Positions 1 to 7,046 of a DNA stretch of 38,007 nucleotides are shown one piece after another (the stretch's first letter is position 1; every line of letters begins with the position of its first letter). The position numbers and the translations under genes are program-made. The notes beneath the pieces were generated by a model. That model was not told the DNA's origin. It was given only the letters and a program-made list of their open reading frames with translations, and made no database searches. This DNA is from Streptomyces triticisoli (GTDB taxonomy: Bacteria > Actinomycetota > Actinomycetes > Streptomycetales > Streptomycetaceae), in NCBI RefSeq assembly GCF_003270085.1, contig NZ_QFDQ01000078.1, forward strand, positions 1-38,007, given 5' to 3'.

Positions 1-167
1 GTGATCTCGTGGGCCAGGGCGTCATCGGCGGCCTTCCTCGCCGAGCGCGCCGTCTCGCCGGCCGGCCACGCGTAGAAGGAGGAGCGGGCCACCTTCAGCA
101 GCCGGCACGACAGAGCGACGTTGTGGGTGGTCTTCTCCGCCTCGATGAACGCGTACACCTCGCTCAT
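1..167 (-). mobile_element. IS3-family transposase OrfB, 5' part, runs off window
   Basis: On the minus strand the frame opens at ATG 167 and reads MSEVYAFIEAEKTTHNV, then CRLLKVARSSFYAW, then a run of Arg/Ala up to DDALAHEI at the window edge. This is the characteristic start of the IS3 OrfB integrase (the HTH_21-like region before the DDE core): Cys-Arg-x-Leu-x-Val, then SxFYAW. Its ATG overlaps the TGA of the preceding OrfA frame (ATGA), the arrangement used for frameshift or coupled expression in IS3 elements. Only about 55 codons are inside the window, so I cannot tell whether the catalytic part is intact. No terminal inverted repeat is visible on the inner side. Confidence 0.75.
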
Positions 168-250
168 CGATCGCTCTCCTTCGCGAAGAAGACCGCCGCT
201 TTTCGCAGCACCTCGATCGTCTCGGCCTGCTCACGGGCCGACTCTTCCCA
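164..250 (-). pseudogene. IS3-family OrfA, 3' remnant
   Basis: The minus-strand frame ending at the TGA 166-164 reads EESAREQAETIEVLRKAAVF and then FAKESDR. This matches the conserved C-terminus of IS3 OrfA proteins (leucine-zipper end followed by LRKAAxFFAKE-x-DR). Upstream of about position 250 the similarity stops and no helix-turn-helix or start codon follows. The 5' two-thirds of orfA is therefore missing and the element is a truncated relic at this end. The stop overlaps the start of orfB by the usual ATGA. Confidence 0.65.
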
Positions 251-338
251 CCTGGCACTACTTCCTCTGGAACCTCACGTCCCAGTCTCCAGGTGTCCAC
301 GATCAAGGGGAAGCTTCAACCTCCATTCCTCCACGTCA

Positions 339-392
339 GCGGGTATCACACTCATGTACCACCAGCAGACGAAGAACCTGCTGGCGCCCCTC
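339..392 (+). pseudogene. Aldehyde dehydrogenase C-terminal scrap
   Basis: The plus frame around 354 reads ITLMYHQQTKNLLAPL. This is the near-terminal signature of ALDH family proteins ([15 protein letters not shown]). The complete aldehyde dehydrogenase at 19579-21102 in this window carries the same motif, and the DNA is nearly identical over about 23 bases (about 362-384 against about 21045-21067). No other ALDH sequence precedes it, so this is a short recombination or decay remnant rather than a gene. The match is short, so chance cannot be fully excluded. Confidence 0.5.
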
Positions 393-545
393 CGCGCAGG
401 AAACCTGCGGCATTCGCTCAGCACGCCTACAGCAACTTGTCAGATGGACTGACTACCACCCATCGCACGATTGTGCGCATGGTGTGCTGGGCATGCGTCC
501 AAGCGCTCTCTACACCAGAAACATGCAGGTCGTCGAGCACTCGTG

Positions 546-728
546 GCTTCCATCTCCGCCCACGCCATGTGGTTCCGCCGGCCGTTCCGTGCGGATGAGT
601 GGTTCCTGTACGACCAGGAGTCGCCGATCGCGACGGGCGGCCGGGGTCTGGCCCGCGGGCGCACCTACGACGCGAAGGGGCGCCTGCTCGTGTCGGTCGT
701 CCAGGAGGGCCTGTTCCGCGCGGTGTAG
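546..728 (+). pseudogene. tesB: Acyl-CoA thioesterase II, C-terminal fragment
   Basis: The plus frame ending at TAG 728 reads SAHAMWFRRPFRADEWFLYD, then QESPIATGGRGLARGR, then YDAKGRLLVSVVQEG. This is the C-terminal hot-dog domain of acyl-CoA thioesterase II (TesB family), which hydrolyses acyl-CoA esters. The family signature HAMWFHRPFRxDEWLLYxxESPxAxGGRGLxRG is almost complete, including the Asp of FRADEW, a conserved active-site region residue, and the terminal VQEGL. A full TesB is about 285 residues; only about 60 are present. Sequence before 546 has no TesB similarity and no plausible start, so it is a truncated pseudogene next to other scraps. Confidence 0.8.
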
Positions 729-784
729 GCAGTCGCCCTCCGTGGCGGGTCCGTCGGCCGGCCCGGGGTCCGCCAGGTGGCCGT

Positions 785-1819
785 TCAGGGGTCTCTGCGG
801 AAGAACCTGCCCAGCAGGCGGCGTGAGCGCTCGCACCGCTTCGCCGGTTCGCACCGCTGGGATCGCTCGGGTTGCTGGGGTCGTTCGGGCCGCTCCGGCG
901 TGGGCGGAAGCCGGTGATGTGCTGGGTGCCGGTGCTGGACCAACGGGTGCCGGTGCTCTGCCGGATGCTCATGCGCCGCCGGGTACCGGTCGGTGCGCCG
1001 CCGGGCCGGGCGGGGTGCGGGCCGGTGGGTGCGTGCCTCATCCACCGCCCGTGCCAGGTCCGCCCGGAGCCATTCGATCTCGTCCGGATCCTGCGCCGTC
1101 GCGATCCGCTCGGTGAGATGGGCGGCGGGCGTGCCCGGTGCGCCGTGGGCGGACGGCTGCGGCCGGAAGCGGTTCAGATACGCGCGTTCGTAGGGGTCCC
1201 TGACGATCTCCGAGACCTGAACCTGGTCGAGCATCGATGCCACGGCACCCGCCCGCTCCCACGGGTCGCCGGCCTGGCGCAGCAGGAAGCCGAGTTGCCG
1301 TCCGCGCCAGTTGCGGGCGCGGAGGTCCAGGCCGGTGTCCAGCTGGGACCGGAGTGCCTCGGGCAGCGGCCGGTTCAGCAGCGCCGCGCTCTTCGGGTCG
1401 GCGGCGAACTCCAGCAGTTCGTCGGCCAGATACAACCAGACCACGGCCCGGTAGCGGTTGAGGTAGAACTTGACCGGAGTCACCAGGCCCAGGCGGGCCA
1501 GACGCGTGAACCGGGCGGCGGTCACTTCCATGAGCGCCGCGCCGTCCCTGGTGCCCACGGCTTCGACCCGCCTGCGCAGCGCCTCCGGGAAACCCTCCTG
1601 GGCGCGCAGCCGCTCGATCTCGGCTCGGCCGACGCGCCGGCCGCCGCCTCCTTCGTCGGGCAGGGTGCGAATGTGACCGAGATGGACGGCCAGGTCGAAC
1701 TCGCTGCGTTTGAGACCCAGTTCGCGGGCCGCTCTGCTCCGGGAGAAGGGTGTCTGCCGTTTTGCGTCGGCCGTTTCGGCGGTGGGTGTGATGACATGCG
1801 TGATGGTGTCGCCGGACAT
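785..1819 (-). CDS. DUF6397-like protein of Streptomyces
   Basis: A 344-residue protein. The start ATG 1819 follows a good GGGGGAGA ribosome site. Residues about 25-75 look like a helix-turn-helix or MerR-like DNA-binding fold (SRSRAARELGLKRSEFDLAV, then GRAEIERLRAQEGFPEAL). The middle third is rich in Arg/Leu helices (FYLNRYRAVVWLYLADELLE). The last 90 residues are a low-complexity His/Pro/Arg tail (PAAHEHPAEHRHPLVQHRHP, then many Arg-Cys-Glu repeats). The general layout fits a streptomycete-restricted family usually labelled DUF6397; that label is from memory and function is unknown. The HxH-rich tail could bind metal, but this is speculation. It stands alone, with the nearest same-strand gene being the roadblock protein upstream. 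Confidence 0.7.
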   Translation of the reverse strand: MSGDTITHVITPTAETADAKRQTPFSRSRAARELGLKRSEFDLAVHLGHIRTLPDEGGGGRRVGRAEIERLRAQEGFPEALRRRVEAVGTRDGAALMEVTAARFTRLARLGLVTPVKFYLNRYRAVVWLYLADELLEFAADPKSAALLNRPLPEALRSQLDTGLDLRARNWRGRQLGFLLRQAGDPWERAGAVASMLDQVQVSEIVRDPYERAYLNRFRPQPSAHGAPGTPAAHLTERIATAQDPDEIEWLRADLARAVDEARTHRPAPRPARRRTDRYPAAHEHPAEHRHPLVQHRHPAHHRLPPTPERPERPQQPERSQRCEPAKRCERSRRLLGRFFRRDP

Positions 1820-1943
1820 GGTCGTCTCCCCCGTGGAGTGTGGGGCTCGCGCCGGCTGCGCTCGCCTGGAAAAACCGTAGCCGTTGCCGCGAATCTCGGT
1901 GCGAGCCTGTGGATAACTCCACGAGGGAGGACGAACACGCAGG

Positions 1944-2357
1944 TCAGAGGTCTGTTGTAGAAATCCGCTCCGATTGGCGGGCGTTCACGTCGAGGTGCTC
2001 ACCGACTCGGTTGACGAGCAGGGTCATCTCGTAGGCGATCTGACCGATGTCGGCCTCCGCACCGCTGAGGACGCACAGGCAGCTGCCCGCGCCGGCCGCC
2101 GTAACGAACAGCACCGCGTCGTCGAACTCGACCATCGTCTGGCGTACCCCACCCGCGCCGAAGTGGCGGCCCGAGCCCTTGGCCAGGCTGTGCAGCCCGG
2201 ACGACACAGCCGCGAGATGCTCGGCGTCCTCGCGTCGCAGTCCCGTGCTCGCGCCCGTCACCAGCCCGTCGTTGGACAGGACCAGGGCGTGCCGTACGTG
2301 TTCCATCCGTTGGGTCAGGTCGTCGAGCAGCCAGCCCAGTGTCTGGTTCTGCGCCAT
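1944..2357 (-). CDS. Roadblock/LC7 domain protein (CvnB-type)
   Basis: A 137-residue roadblock/LC7 protein. The start ATG 2357 follows GGGGAGACC and opens MAQNQTLGWLLDDLTQRMEH. The roadblock fold is seen in VRHALVLSNDGLVTGAST, then EHLAAVSSGLHSLAKGSGR, VEFDDAVLFVTAAGAGSCLC and IAYEMTLLVNRVGEHL. In Streptomyces conservons (cvnABCD) the roadblock CvnB acts with a sensor kinase CvnA, a DUF742 protein CvnC and a GTPase CvnD in membrane-proximal signalling. Here CvnA and CvnC are not present, and the CvnD-like gene lies upstream on the same strand, separated by an oppositely oriented PPOX gene. It may be part of a broken-up conservon. Length is normal and I see no defect. Confidence 0.88.
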   Translation of the reverse strand: MAQNQTLGWLLDDLTQRMEHVRHALVLSNDGLVTGASTGLRREDAEHLAAVSSGLHSLAKGSGRHFGAGGVRQTMVEFDDAVLFVTAAGAGSCLCVLSGAEADIGQIAYEMTLLVNRVGEHLDVNARQSERISTTDL

Positions 2358-2450
2358 GATGCGGTCTCCCCGTGTGATGTCTTCCCCGTGGTCGAAGGAT
2401 CTCCCGCCAGCCTTCCCCACCGCCGCTGTCCCGGCAAGGAGTATGGGGAC

Positions 2451-2879
2451 ATGGCACAGAAGATGACCGACGACGAGTGGCGGGCGTTCGTGTCGTACGG
2501 CACCCGCACCGGCAAGCTGTCGACCGTACGGGCCGACGGGAGTCCGCATGTCGCGCCTATCTGGTTTCTGCTCGACGGGAACGACATCGTGTTCAACACC
2601 GGGAAGGAAACCGTGAAGGGGCGCAATCTGGCCCGCGACGGCCGGGTCGCCCTGTGCGTGGACGACGACCGGCCGCCATTCAGCTTCGTGGTGCTGCAGG
2701 GCCACGCCCGGCTGTCGGAGGATCTGGACGGTGTCCGGCAGTGGGCCACGCGCATCGGCTCCCGGTACATGGGTGAGGAGCGCGGTGAGGAGTTCGGCGC
2801 ACGCAACGGCGTCCCGGGCGAACTGCTGGTTCGGTTCGCGGTCGACAAGGTCGTGGCGGTGAAGGATCTCGCGGACTGA
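2451..2879 (+). CDS. PPOX-class (F420-dependent type) oxidoreductase
   Basis: A 142-residue split-beta-barrel flavin/deazaflavin-binding protein of the pyridoxamine-phosphate-oxidase-like (PPOX) superfamily. Typical blocks are GKLSTVRADGSPHVAPIWFL, then FNTGKETVKGRNLARDGRVA, CVDDDRPPFSFVVLQG and, near the C-terminus, GELLVRFAVDKVVAVKDL. The VKGRNL block and the GxPHVxPIWF block are those of the F420-dependent TIGR03618-like group, which reduce small substrates with F420H2. The exact cofactor and substrate cannot be read from sequence. The start ATG 2451 has AAGGAG upstream. It lies head-to-head with the roadblock gene and tail-to-tail with the cvnD-like gene. Confidence 0.88.
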   Translation: MAQKMTDDEWRAFVSYGTRTGKLSTVRADGSPHVAPIWFLLDGNDIVFNTGKETVKGRNLARDGRVALCVDDDRPPFSFVVLQGHARLSEDLDGVRQWATRIGSRYMGEERGEEFGARNGVPGELLVRFAVDKVVAVKDLAD

Positions 2880-2929
2880 GGCCGGCCGGCCTCCGCGTGT
2901 TCCCGCCCGGCCGGTCGCGAGCCGTTGCG

Positions 2930-3535
2930 TCAGCTCACGGATTCGAGCAGCCGGGCGGTGTGCATCCGCCCGGCGTACTCGACGAGCCGGATCAGCACCT
3001 CCTTCCCGGAGTCGCGTTCGCGGGCGTCGCACAGCACCACGGGTGTGCCCCGGTCGAGGTCGAGGGCGCGGGAGACGTCATCGGCGCCGTAGGTGCGGGC
3101 GCCCGGGAAGCAGTTGACGGCCACCACGGACGGGATGTGCCGGTGCTCGAAGTAGTCCACCGCCGGGAAGCAGTCCTCCAGCCGCCGCGTGTCGGCGACG
3201 ACCACGGCGCCGAGGGCGCCCTGCGATAGTTCGTCCCACAGGAACCAGAAGCGGTCCTGGCCCGGCGTGGCGAAGAGGTAGAGGGAGAGCCCGGACCGGA
3301 TGGTGATGCGTCCGAAGTCCATGGCGACGGTCGTGGTGACCTTCTGGTCCACACCGTCGGTGTCGTCGACCAACTGACCGGCCTGGCTCAGTAGTTCCTC
3401 GGTGCGCAGCGGCCGGATCTCGCTGACCGCGCCCACCAGGGTGGTTATGCCCACGCCGAACCCGCCGGCGACCAGTATCTTCAGCGCCAGGGTGGCCGTC
3501 TCGCCGCCCGGGGCGTCAAAGTGCTCGGAGACCAT
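2930..3535 (-). CDS. CvnD-type GTP-binding protein with altered Walker A
   Basis: A 201-residue small-GTPase-like protein of the streptomycete conservon CvnD family. Diagnostic blocks are LALKILVAGGFGVG, SEIRPLRTEELLSQAG, TTTVAMDFGRITI, LYLFATPGQDRFWFLWDELS (switch II, DxxG equivalent TPGQ), GALGAVVVADTRRLEDCFPA and PSVVAVNCFPGA (guanine-specificity region). CvnD proteins bind GTP and partner with the roadblock CvnB at the membrane. The Walker A loop reads GGFGVGITT, where the family has GGFGVGKTT. The nucleotide-contacting lysine is therefore isoleucine, encoded by ATA, a codon very rare in this GC-rich DNA. That predicts weak or no nucleotide binding. Start ATG 3535 has GGAGGAAG upstream, which lies in the right end of the adjacent tnpB element. 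Confidence 0.85.
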   Translation of the reverse strand: MVSEHFDAPGGETATLALKILVAGGFGVGITTLVGAVSEIRPLRTEELLSQAGQLVDDTDGVDQKVTTTVAMDFGRITIRSGLSLYLFATPGQDRFWFLWDELSQGALGAVVVADTRRLEDCFPAVDYFEHRHIPSVVAVNCFPGARTYGADDVSRALDLDRGTPVVLCDARERDSGKEVLIRLVEYAGRMHTARLLESVS

Positions 3536-3545
3536 GGTTGACTTC

Positions 3546-4640
3546 CTCCCCACGGCTGAAGCCTGGGGATTCCAACCAGCTCGAAGGCCGGCTGGACCGG
3601 TACTGCCTCGCGGGGTCCCGGGAGTTCCTGCTTCACCGACCGCCCAACGGCGAGGTCTCCACAGGCTGGCACCGCATGTCCTGCGGCGCTGAGAATGTTC
3701 TTGGCCGCGTTCACGTCGGCGTGGTCCCGGCGGCCGCAGGCCGTGCGTACGAAGACCGCCTGGCTCTCGCGGCTCTCCGCGTCCACGTGCTTGCACCGGT
3801 TGCGCGTCTGCGACGTGTGAGCGTGGTTGACCAGCACCACCTCGGTGCCTGTCGAGTGTGCTGCGCTGCGGATGGCCAGCTCCATGCGGTTCCACCCCTT
3901 GTCGGGGATCGCCCGGTTCGGGCCGGCTTTCTGACGCACGTTCCGTCCGGGCTGTTCCATCGTGCCCTTGGCGGAGGCGGTCATGTTCCTGGTGCGCAGG
4001 TCCTCCAGCACGACCACGTTGTGCCGGGTGGTGAGCCGGTTCGCCGTCTGCGCGGTGAAGTCGGCGCGCCGGTCGGCGACCCGGCCCGTGATCCGGCTCC
4101 GAGGGTCTTGCGGCGGTTCGCCGAGCCCTTCTTCGACCGGGCGAGGCGCTGCTGAAGGCGCCGGTAGCGGGTCTTCTCCCCGGCGGCGAACTCGCGGTCG
4201 TAGAAGTCGCCGGTGCTCGTCACGGCGGCGGTCTTCACGCCCCGGTCGACGCCGACCGGTGTCCCGGTGTGGTGTCCGGGGTGCGGGCGCCGTCTTCGAA
4301 GAGGAAGGAGATGTACCAGTGCCCGGCCTTGCGGGAGACGGTGGCGGAGCGGATCTCGCCGCCGGGGTAGCGGGACCAGCGGAAGGCGGCCCAGCCCAGC
4401 TTGGGCAGCTTGGCGCGGCCGCACTTGCGGTTCAGCCGCTCGATGGTGATGAGGTTCCCGGCGGGGAACCTGAAGGACGGGTTCCAGCACACCTTGGAGC
4501 GCCATCGGACTTTGAACGTGCCGTGGGTCCGGTATGCCTTGTCGAGGTCCTTCAGGGTCTGCTGGAGGATGTGCGAGGGTGCGGCGCGCAGCCACTCGTG
4601 TTCGCGCTTGGCGTCGGCCAGTTCGGCGGCCTGCGGGACG
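3546..4640 (-). pseudogene. tnpB: TnpB-family RNA-guided nuclease (IS605/IS1341), decayed
   Basis: The minus strand encodes TnpB in three successive frames. From 4640 to about 4270: AAELADAKREHEWLRAAPSH, ...KVCWNPSFRFPAGNL. From about 4270 to about 4100: GTPVGVDRGVKTAAVTSTGD (first RuvC Asp), then RRLQQRLARSKKGSANRRKT. From about 4100 to the end: VVLEDLRTRNMTASAKG (RuvC Glu), the zinc-finger region, and HADVNAAKNIL (last RuvC Asp). Two single-base shifts, near 4270 and near 4100, break it. The N-terminal part (first 50 or so residues and start) is missing. In the zinc finger, two Cys positions are Arg (TSQTRNRC and VRTACG, where the family has C-x2-C pairs). It is therefore inactive, and no tnpA is present. 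Confidence 0.85.
3548..3568 (-). repeat. IS605/IS1341-type right-end hairpin
   Basis: On the minus strand a stem CCCCA...TGGGG encloses a second stem GGCT...AGCC around a two-base loop, with a single unpaired G. It sits just past the tnpB reading frame. This subterminal hairpin next to GTGGGGAGGAAG is the usual right end of streptomycete TnpB elements. In TnpB systems the right end also forms the 3' scaffold of the omega RNA, with the guide taken from the adjoining flank. Here that flank is the start of the cvnD-like gene. Confidence 0.6.
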
Positions 4641-4885
4641 TGCGCCGACGGCGAGGGCGTTCTCCAGGCGCAGCGCACCGTCCGCGTGGAACAGGGCATA
4701 GGGATCGTGCAGGCCCACCTGCACCACCATTGCCTTCAGCTCCGGCGGCGGGTCCAGGGCGAGGGCCCATGGCACGTAGCCCAGGTAACTGGGGCCGATG
4801 GTCCCCAGTGTTCCGTTGAACCAGGGGCGCTCGCGCAGCCAGGACACCGTGGCCCGGCCGTCGGCGGCCTCTTTCCGCCCCCGGG
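4641..4885 (-). pseudogene. CocE/NonD-type hydrolase, internal fragment
   Basis: The minus frame reads EAADGRATVSWLRERPWFNG, then TLGTIGPSYLGYVPWALALD, then PPPELKAMVVQVGLHDPYAL and FHADGALRLENALAVGA. This is the N-terminal alpha/beta-hydrolase part of the X-Pro dipeptidyl-peptidase S15/CocE/NonD family. GxSYxGxxQW is the nucleophile elbow, with GPSYLG holding the catalytic Ser. The frame stops matching exactly where TnpB similarity begins at about 4640, and nothing recognisable of the family precedes about 4885. It is a fragment of a roughly 600-residue enzyme left by a rearrangement or IS-linked deletion. Confidence 0.75.
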
Positions 4886-5494
4886 CACCCCCTCACCCCC
4901 GAAACCACTTTTACCCGGTTCCTCAACCGCCTGATCGACGGCCTCGACACCGACCGTCCCCAAGGGGGCGGTTCGTGAGGTGATGTCCGTTTCTTGGGGA
5001 GGGTGAGGCAAGGGCGTCGGTCGCGGGTTTCGGTCGGCTCCTGCTTCCTGGTGAAGCTGCCGGTCTCGGCCTTGGTGAGGAAGCGACCCACACGGTCGTC
5101 CTGGGGCGTCCCGGACAACAACCCCGAGAAGTCCACCGAAACCGTACAGGGCGGCACAGCCGCACACGAGGCCAGCGAGCTCATGAATGCTCGGTGCCGG
5201 AAGCCGCACAGGGAGAAGGTGTCCGCATGCTCGACAGGATCCGCAAATCCGTCGCCGGGAGCGAGTGGAGTGCCGGGCCCTGGTCGCCCTGGCGCGGGAG
5301 CAGGTCGAGCCACCCGGAACGGTGGCCCGGGTGCTGCTGGGGCTTCCGGCGGCCTGCGGCGGCGGACGGGCGAGGGTCGGTTCGCCCGCCTCCGGGTGGA
5401 GAACCGCAGGTCCGGGAGTGCACAGGGGTCGTGACAACCGCCTCCCACCCGCACTAGGGTGCGCGCCGTTGGACGAACCGATGGGGAGGCCGGG
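4886..5494. other. Gap with no convincing gene
   Basis: Nothing here can be assigned with confidence. A plus-strand frame ending at TGA 4978 reads GHPLTPETTFTRFLNRLIDG, then LDTDRPQGGGS. It resembles the C-terminus of a TetR-type regulator and could be a tail fragment. A minus-strand frame through about 5000-5230 (DFSGLLSGTPQDDRVGRFLT, then KAETGSFTRKQEPTETRD) reads like protein, but I do not recognise it and it has no clear start. The last 30 bases carry the GGGGAGG ribosome site of the next gene. Confidence 0.3.
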
Positions 5495-6355
5495 ATGGCC
5501 GGAACGGACGAGGACGCCATCGCCGCCGCGGACGACGCGCTCTATGTGCTCACGGCGGTACTGCTGACACCGGCGCAGTTCCCGAGCGTGCTGGGCGACG
5601 ACTATCCGGAGGCCTGCACGGCGCTCGGCCTCGCTCCCCTCGCCGACGGGTACGGCCTGGTGCTCGGTCAGGACGGCGACGGGGCGCGGTGGACCGTGGT
5701 CATCGACGACGTGTCGCTGGTCGCCGTGGCCATCGCGTCCTGGGACTGCGGCATGGAGTACGACCTGTCGCCCGACGAGCGCACGGTCGTCGCCGCGCTG
5801 CCGGGCTGGCCCCTCGCCGTCGCCGTGGCCGCTCCCGGCGTGCCCGCGCCGCACGACCCGGACCCGGGGCTCACGGACGCGCCTGTGCTGTCCCCTCCGG
5901 ACACCAGCACCTGGGGACCCGCCCAGCGCCGGCTGGGCGCCGACGAGATCGCGCTGCAGTGGGCGGTGTGGCGCGAGCAGATCGACGACGCCGACTTCCG
6001 GGACCCGGGCGACGGGACGGGGAAGGACGGTGCGGCGGACGGCGGCGGTGAGCCGTCGGACGGCACCGGTGAGGAGGCGTCTCCGCGTCACAGCGGCCTC
6101 CGCCGTGTCCTGGCGGAGGCCCGCTCATACGTGGACTCGCCGCCGCCGCTGGGCCGCGTCCGGTCGTCCTTCGCGACCGGCGACGCGCGTATCCTGCGGG
6201 CCGACGGTCCCGGCTGGTCGATGGTGGCCCGCACCGACGACATCGCCTTCGTACTCCTCGACGACGAGCCCGGCGAGGTGCTGCCGGTCGGTCGGGGCCC
6301 GGAGCTGCCCGGTCTGCTGGAGGCCCTCGACAAGCTGGCGGTGCGCCCCCTCTGA
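5495..6355 (+). CDS. Conserved hypothetical protein, acidic
   Basis: A 286-residue soluble protein, unrecognised. Start ATG 5495 is preceded by GGGGAGG at six bases. An in-frame ATG-like extension to 5459 exists but lacks a ribosome site. The N-terminal 120 residues look like one domain (ADDALYVLTAVLLTPAQFPS, then YGLVLGQDGDGARWTVVIDD, SWDCGMEYDLSPDERTVVAA). A disordered, Gly/Asp-rich linker follows at about residues 165-205 (DGTGKDGAADGGGEPSDGTG). A small C-terminal domain then repeats the DGxGWSMVARTDDIAFVLLD pattern. It has no signal peptide or membrane segment. It stands alone, followed by a hydrolase fragment. Confidence 0.7.
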   Translation: MAGTDEDAIAAADDALYVLTAVLLTPAQFPSVLGDDYPEACTALGLAPLADGYGLVLGQDGDGARWTVVIDDVSLVAVAIASWDCGMEYDLSPDERTVVAALPGWPLAVAVAAPGVPAPHDPDPGLTDAPVLSPPDTSTWGPAQRRLGADEIALQWAVWREQIDDADFRDPGDGTGKDGAADGGGEPSDGTGEEASPRHSGLRRVLAEARSYVDSPPPLGRVRSSFATGDARILRADGPGWSMVARTDDIAFVLLDDEPGEVLPVGRGPELPGLLEALDKLAVRPL

Positions 6356-6389
6356 TTTCCCGTCTCCCTACACCCCTTCCTCGCTGCCC

Positions 6390-6677
6390 GAGGCGGCGGA
6401 CTCGGACGTGTGCGCGCGCATGGCCGAGGCGAGCGGACAGGGCGGGCTGCACCGGTATTGCACGGTCCAGGGCGGCACGCACCTCGACGGGCTGTACGAC
6501 ACCTACCCCGACCGGCTGCGGCCGATCCTGCCCTGCTACCGGTCGGCGTTCGACACGCTGGTGGCGGGGGTGGAGCGCGGTGTCCGGCCGCCCGCGGACC
6601 GGGCCGTCGGCAGGCCCGCGAGCGGCGATGTGGTCGACTCCTGCGCCCTGGGCTGCAATGACGCTCCGGGGCGGTAG
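6390..6677 (+). pseudogene. Secreted alpha/beta-hydrolase, C-terminal fragment
   Basis: The plus frame ending at TAG 6677 reads HRYCTVQGGTHLDGLYDTYP, then DRLRPILPCYRSAFDTLVAG, VERGVRPPADRAVGRP and SGDVVDSCAL. The GGTHLD block fits the catalytic-His loop of an alpha/beta hydrolase, and the tail (RPPAD, then DVVxSCAL) resembles large secreted esterase-like proteins of Streptomyces. Only about 95 residues remain, with no nucleophile elbow or start. The upstream frame is out of register with the preceding gene. Treated as a 5'-deleted pseudogene; the exact family is uncertain. Confidence 0.5.
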
Positions 6678-6681
6678 CGCT

Positions 6682-6864
6682 TCAGCGGCCGAGTTCCTTA
6701 CGCGTGACGCGGCGTAGCCGGCGCCGCTGGGAGGGGTCCAGCGCGAGGTACGCGGCGGCCGGGACTCCCAGGACTATCAAGAGGGCGGCCCACCAGGGCA
6801 GCCAGATCAGCAGGATGAGCCCGACCGCCACTCCTCCCGCGGCGATCTTCGCGTTCTTCGACAT
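6682..6864 (-). CDS. Small single-span membrane protein
   Basis: A 60-residue protein: MSKNAKIAAGGVAVGLILLI, then a Trp-rich hydrophobic stretch WLPWWAALLIVLGVPAAAYL, then a basic tail RRRLRRVTRKELGR. One or two closely spaced transmembrane helices are predicted, with a cytoplasmic Arg-rich C-terminus by the positive-inside rule. Start ATG 6864 has an excellent GAAGGAGG ribosome site. Small proteins of this layout are common in Streptomyces; function unknown. The gene faces the hydrolase fragment tail-to-tail with a five-base gap. Confidence 0.7.
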   Translation of the reverse strand: MSKNAKIAAGGVAVGLILLIWLPWWAALLIVLGVPAAAYLALDPSQRRRLRRVTRKELGR

Positions 6865-7046
6865 CTGTCGCCTCCTTCGCGGCCACTGCCGCTCTCTGCC
6901 GTGACAACGGGCCCGCGCTCCCGACGGTTCCGGACCGCGACCCTGAGACATCCCCGAGACGCGTCCCCTACTGGTCGTGCGGGGCCGCTCTCGCAGGCCC
7001 GGCGCGACACCTCTGTCCCTTCGCCGTCGTCCACTTCCGGCCTTGT

